64,000 nucleotides of DNA from positions 124,001 to 188,000 of the forward strand of contig CAWBCO010000001.1 of NCBI GenBank assembly GCA_963787415.1, given 5' to 3'. The DNA comes from CAVUWL01 sp963787415. GTDB lineage: Bacteria; Actinomycetota; Thermoleophilia; Solirubrobacterales; 70-9. The notes under the pieces were generated by a model. The model had not been told where the DNA came from. It saw only the letters and a list, made by a program, of their open reading frames with translations, and ran no database searches. The number at the start of each line of letters is the position of its first letter. Position 1 is the stretch's first letter. This document shows positions 60,996-64,000 of this stretch, piece after piece. Both the position numbers and the translations under genes were made by a program.

Positions 60996-62402
60996 CTAGG
61001 GCAGCCAGGGCTCATTCCACTGACAGATTCCGCGGGTCAGGAGCTTTGACTCCTGCGGTCCCCAACTGCGCCGCTGATAGCGGCGCACCGGCCCGGGATG
61101 ATCGAGCAGCGGCTCGACGATTCGCCAGGTCTCCTCGATCGCGTCCTCGCGGGTGAATAGCTGACTGCGCCCGTGCAGGGCATCGTCGAGCAATCGCTCA
61201 TACGGCTCGGGGTCCCCACCGGGAACTTTCTCAAACAGGACCTCGAGGTCGGCTGGCTCAAAGGCCTCGGCTCCAGCTTTCTTGGCGAGGAATCGCAGCC
61301 GCGCGCCAGCCTTGGGATCGATCCGAATCGTCATCTGATTTTGACCGGGACGCTTGCCCGAGCCGACCCCGAGCGGCGGCGGGCGCTTAAAGGCGACGCT
61401 CACCTCGGTAGCGGTTACCGGCATCTCCTTGCCGGCTCTGATGAAGAAGGGCACCCCGCTCCAGCGCCAGTTATCAATCTCTAGCTCCAGCGCCAAGAAG
61501 GTCTCGGTGCTGGAGTTCTCGGCCACGCCCTCCACCTCCAGGTAGCCGTCGTATTGGCCGCGCACGTAGTGCTCGGGATCAGCGCTGCGGACGGCTTTGA
61601 ACAGCTCGAGCTTCTTATCGCGCAGCGAGTCGTGATGGTTTCCGGTAGGGGGCTCCATCGCGACCAGGGCGAGCACCTGTAAGAGGTGGTTTTGAACCAC
61701 GTCGCGTAGGGTGCCGACTGGGTCATAGAAGCGGCCGCGGTCAGAGACCCCAAAACTCTCAGCCATCGTCATCTGCACGTGGGAGACGTGCTCTCGGTTC
61801 CAGACAGGCTCCAACAGCGAGTTGGCAAAACGCAGGTAGGCGATGTCCATCACCGGCTCCTTGCCGAGGAAGTGATCGATTCGCATGATCTGGTCCTCGG
61901 CGAGGACCTCGTGGAGTTCGACATTTAGAGTCCTGGCCGAAGCCAGATCGTGCCCGAAGGGCTTCTCGATCACAACCCGGGCCTTGGCGATCAGATCCGC
62001 GGCGCCGAGGCCGCGCACCACGATCGCAAACAGCGAGGGCGGCACCTCGAGGTAAAAGACCGGTTGGCTGGCCTCTCCGATCGCCTCGCCGAGGCGGTGG
62101 AAGGTCTCGGGTTCGGTGTAATCCCCGGCGAGGTAGGAGATGCGGGCCGCGAGCCGGGCGAAGACGTCCTCATCGGGGTCTGCGACGGTCTCGGCAATCG
62201 CCTCGCGGGCATGCTCGAGCAACCGCTCCGTGCTCCAATCCTCGATCGCAACCCCGATGATTCGGCACTCGAGCTTGCCTCGGGCCTCGAGCCGGTAGAG
62301 AGCCCGGAAGGTCATTCTTTTGGCCAGGTCACCCGTAATACCGAAGACGATCAGCACGTCGGCTGCCGGCTGTTCGCTGGGGGAGGGGCTGTGCCTGACC
62401 AT
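60996..62402 (-). CDS. zwf: Glucose-6-phosphate 1-dehydrogenase
   Basis: First enzyme of the oxidative pentose phosphate pathway, making 6-phosphogluconolactone and NADPH. 468 residues. Dinucleotide start 'IVFGITGDLAKRM', 'VIEKPFGHDLASA', the active-site 'RIDHFLGKEPVMDIAY' and 'WSGVPFFIRAGKEM' are all standard. The open frame extends to 62471, but ATG 62402 leaves a normal N-terminus. It is divergent from gnd with only 37 bp between starts, so the two promoters overlap. Confidence 0.95.
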   Translation of the reverse strand: MVRHSPSPSEQPAADVLIVFGITGDLAKRMTFRALYRLEARGKLECRIIGVAIEDWSTERLLEHAREAIAETVADPDEDVFARLAARISYLAGDYTEPETFHRLGEAIGEASQPVFYLEVPPSLFAIVVRGLGAADLIAKARVVIEKPFGHDLASARTLNVELHEVLAEDQIMRIDHFLGKEPVMDIAYLRFANSLLEPVWNREHVSHVQMTMAESFGVSDRGRFYDPVGTLRDVVQNHLLQVLALVAMEPPTGNHHDSLRDKKLELFKAVRSADPEHYVRGQYDGYLEVEGVAENSSTETFLALELEIDNWRWSGVPFFIRAGKEMPVTATEVSVAFKRPPPLGVGSGKRPGQNQMTIRIDPKAGARLRFLAKKAGAEAFEPADLEVLFEKVPGGDPEPYERLLDDALHGRSQLFTREDAIEETWRIVEPLLDHPGPVRRYQRRSWGPQESKLLTRGICQWNEPWLP

Positions 62403-62439
62403 CGGCGCGGAGGCTACCCCAGTGGCGTAGGGTAACGGC

Positions 62440-63456
62440 ATGGAGCTGGGAATCGTCGGCCTGGGCCGCATGGGTGCGAATATGGCTCGCCGGCTGATCG
62501 GAGATGATCACCGCTGCGTCGTTTATGACCTGAATTCGGCCGCCGTGGCGGAGCTGGCGGGCGAGGGCGCGGTCGGCGCAGCCTCCCTCGCCGAGCTCGC
62601 GGGGGAGCTCAGCCCACCGCGGTCAGTCTGGGTGATGGTCCCCTCAGGGGCGATCACCGAGGAAACCATCGCGGCGGTCGCCAAGGTGCTCGAGGGAGGC
62701 GATGCGATCATCGATGGAGGCAACTCCTACTACCGTGATGACATCCGCCGCGCCAAGGCGTTGGCCGAGCGCGGGATCGACTTCCTCGATTGCGGGACAA
62801 GTGGCGGAGTCTTTGGTCTCGAGCGCGGCTATTGCCTGATGATCGGCGGCCCCGACACGGCGGTTGCAAGGCTCGATCCAATCTTTTCCTCCCTTGCGCC
62901 CGGGGTGGCGGCGGCCGAGCGTACCCCGGGGCGCGACGGTGAGCCATCGCAATCAGAGAACGGTTATCTGCACTGCGGACCCAACGGTGCGGGGCACTTC
63001 GTGAAGATGGTTCATAACGGAATCGAGTACGGAATGATGGCGGCCTATGCCGAGGGGCTCAACATCCTTCAAAACGCCAATGCCGGCGAGATCAAGCGCG
63101 AGGCAGACGCCGAGACGGCGCCGATGGAGCACCCCGAGTACTACCGCTATGACATCGATCTGCCCGAAGTCGCTGAGGTCTGGCGGCGCGGCAGCGTGGT
63201 CGGCTCCTGGCTGCTTGACCTGACCGCGGCGGCGATGCAGGAATCACCCGATCTCGCCCAGTTCAGCGGGCGCGTCTCAGATTCGGGCGAGGGTCGTTGG
63301 ACTTCGATCGCCGCGATCGATGAGGGGGTGCCCGCCCCGGTCCTAACCACTGCGTTGTATGAGCGCTTCTCCTCGCGCGGGCTCGATGACTTCGCCGACA
63401 AGGTGCTCTCGGCGATGCGCAAGCAGTTCGGTGGCCACGACGAGAAGGTGCAGTGA
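62440..63456 (+). CDS. gnd: 6-phosphogluconate dehydrogenase (decarboxylating), short type
   Basis: 338 residues. The short, GndA/YqeC-like class, half to two-thirds the length of the classical enzyme and often NAD-preferring. 'GIVGLGRMGANMARRL', 'AIIDGGNSYYRDD', 'LDCGTSGGVFGLERG', and the active-site Lys/Asn in 'HFVKMVHNGIEYG' are seen. It catalyses oxidative decarboxylation of 6-phosphogluconate to ribulose 5-phosphate. Immediately followed by pgl, 20 bp downstream. Confidence 0.94.
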   Translation: MELGIVGLGRMGANMARRLIGDDHRCVVYDLNSAAVAELAGEGAVGAASLAELAGELSPPRSVWVMVPSGAITEETIAAVAKVLEGGDAIIDGGNSYYRDDIRRAKALAERGIDFLDCGTSGGVFGLERGYCLMIGGPDTAVARLDPIFSSLAPGVAAAERTPGRDGEPSQSENGYLHCGPNGAGHFVKMVHNGIEYGMMAAYAEGLNILQNANAGEIKREADAETAPMEHPEYYRYDIDLPEVAEVWRRGSVVGSWLLDLTAAAMQESPDLAQFSGRVSDSGEGRWTSIAAIDEGVPAPVLTTALYERFSSRGLDDFADKVLSAMRKQFGGHDEKVQ

Positions 63457-63475
63457 TGGCGGCGCGGGCCGGGTT

Positions 63476-64000
63476 GTGCCCGTGGGCATAGAGCTCGAGG
63501 TCCTCGGCGATCAGCGCGCCGCGGCGGAGCGCGCCGCGGCGCTGATCGCCACCGCGGGCAGTTCAGCCGCGCGAGAGCGGGGTTCCTTCTCGCTGGCGCT
63601 GAGCGGCGGGCGCTCCCCCTGGGCGATGGTGGCTCGACTTGGCGAGATCGCCGAGATGCCGTGGGCAAAGACCGAGCTCTTTCAGGTTGATGAGCGGATT
63701 GCCTCGCCAGGCAGCGAGGAGCGCAATCTCACTCACCTGGTGCTGGGGCTCTCGATCGATCACCAGGTCGCACTGCGTCCGATGCCGGTTACCCGGCACG
63801 ACCTAGACGACGCCGCTCGTGAATACGAAAGCGCGCTGCCCGAGCGCATCGACCTGGTCCATCTCGGTATCGGCCCCGACGGCCACACCGCCTCGCTGGT
63901 TCCCGGCGACCCGGTGCTTGAGGTCCGCGATCGTCGCGTCGCTATCACCGAGACCGCCTACCAGGGTCTGCGCCGGATGACACTCACCTATCCGGAGCTG
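63476..64000 (+). CDS. pgl: 6-phosphogluconolactonase, partial (cut by the window end)
   Basis: 175 codons from GTG 63476 (GTG 63482 is also in frame) to the window edge with no stop. Motifs 'SLALSGGRSPWAMVARLGE', 'LFQVDERI' and 'LVHLGIGPDGHTASLVPG' are typical of DevB-type lactonases that hydrolyse the product of Zwf. With zwf and gnd this completes the oxidative branch. The only starts are GTG codons, so a start-codon search limited to ATG misses it. Confidence 0.92.
   Translation, partial: MPVGIELEVLGDQRAAAERAAALIATAGSSAARERGSFSLALSGGRSPWAMVARLGEIAEMPWAKTELFQVDERIASPGSEERNLTHLVLGLSIDHQVALRPMPVTRHDLDDAAREYESALPERIDLVHLGIGPDGHTASLVPGDPVLEVRDRRVAITETAYQGLRRMTLTYPEL

Noticed and set aside
1..64000. 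CRISPR arrays, rRNA genes, intact insertion sequences, restriction or toxin-antitoxin systems
   Set aside because: None seen on either strand by reading; no repeat-spacer pattern, transposase or nuclease motif was found apart from the recombinase debris.

Overview
This is a high-GC actinobacterial chromosome segment. The best fit is the class Thermoleophilia (Solirubrobacterales-like). Supporting signs are frequent GTG and TTG starts, an actinobacterial-type c-di-AMP riboswitch, secreted proteins ending in a Lys/Cys-rich 'KKCKKK...CVKKA' tail, and secreted orphan families that I associate with that order. The placement is an inference from style and families, not from a marker gene. There is no rRNA, CRISPR array or intact insertion sequence. 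Three tRNA genes are present: Ser-UGA, Ser-GCU and Arg-ACG.

Layout. 1-11 kb: a partial SEC-C protein, a DHA2-type MFS exporter, an ABC exporter pair, TatA, a riboswitch-controlled NlpC/P60 hydrolase, a secreted-repeat lipoprotein, an RTX-repeat protein, a flavin aromatic hydroxylase and a DUF899 protein. 11-19 kb: tRNA-Ser, a second MFS exporter, a convergent pair of aldonolactone oxidase and alanine-racemase-fold PLP enzyme, tRNA-Ser(GCU) followed by serine-recombinase debris, a secreted orphan flanked by outward-facing copies of a dispersed repeat, and a cytochrome P450. 19-27 kb: L,D-transpeptidase, pyruvate kinase, an M23-like protein, a large secreted surface protein, a second L,D-transpeptidase and a secreted orphan. 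27.4-31.4 kb: a tightly overlapping three-gene operon of a GT4-like glycosyltransferase with a coiled-coil tail, a MurF-like ligase and a MurD/MurE chimeric ligase. This is the strongest candidate for an undescribed biosynthetic system. 31-34 kb: GNAT, cupin, Zn-alcohol dehydrogenase, a decayed MmyB-type regulator and tRNA-Arg. 35-46 kb: membrane proteins, GNAT, an acyl-CoA-synthetase-like enzyme, a persulfide-dioxygenase/rhodanese fusion, a flavoprotein divergent from a PadR regulator, a site-2 protease, and a winged-helix regulator with a fatty acid desaturase. 46-55 kb: trypsin-like protease, VOC protein, secreted orphan, a frameshifted F420/NADP-type reductase, metallophosphoesterase, aldo/keto reductase, MBL hydrolase and SRPBCC protein. 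55-59 kb: a membrane-anchored PQQ-type propeller, a GT39-like membrane glycosyltransferase and a GH26-like glycosidase. 59-64 kb: RecQ and the oxidative pentose-phosphate genes zwf, gnd and pgl, the last cut by the window edge.

The dominant theme is the cell envelope: peptidoglycan cross-linkers and hydrolases, surface proteins, glycosyltransferases and stand-alone Mur ligases. Small redox and detoxification genes are interspersed. Several short stretches are gene debris, so this region has a history of insertion and decay.
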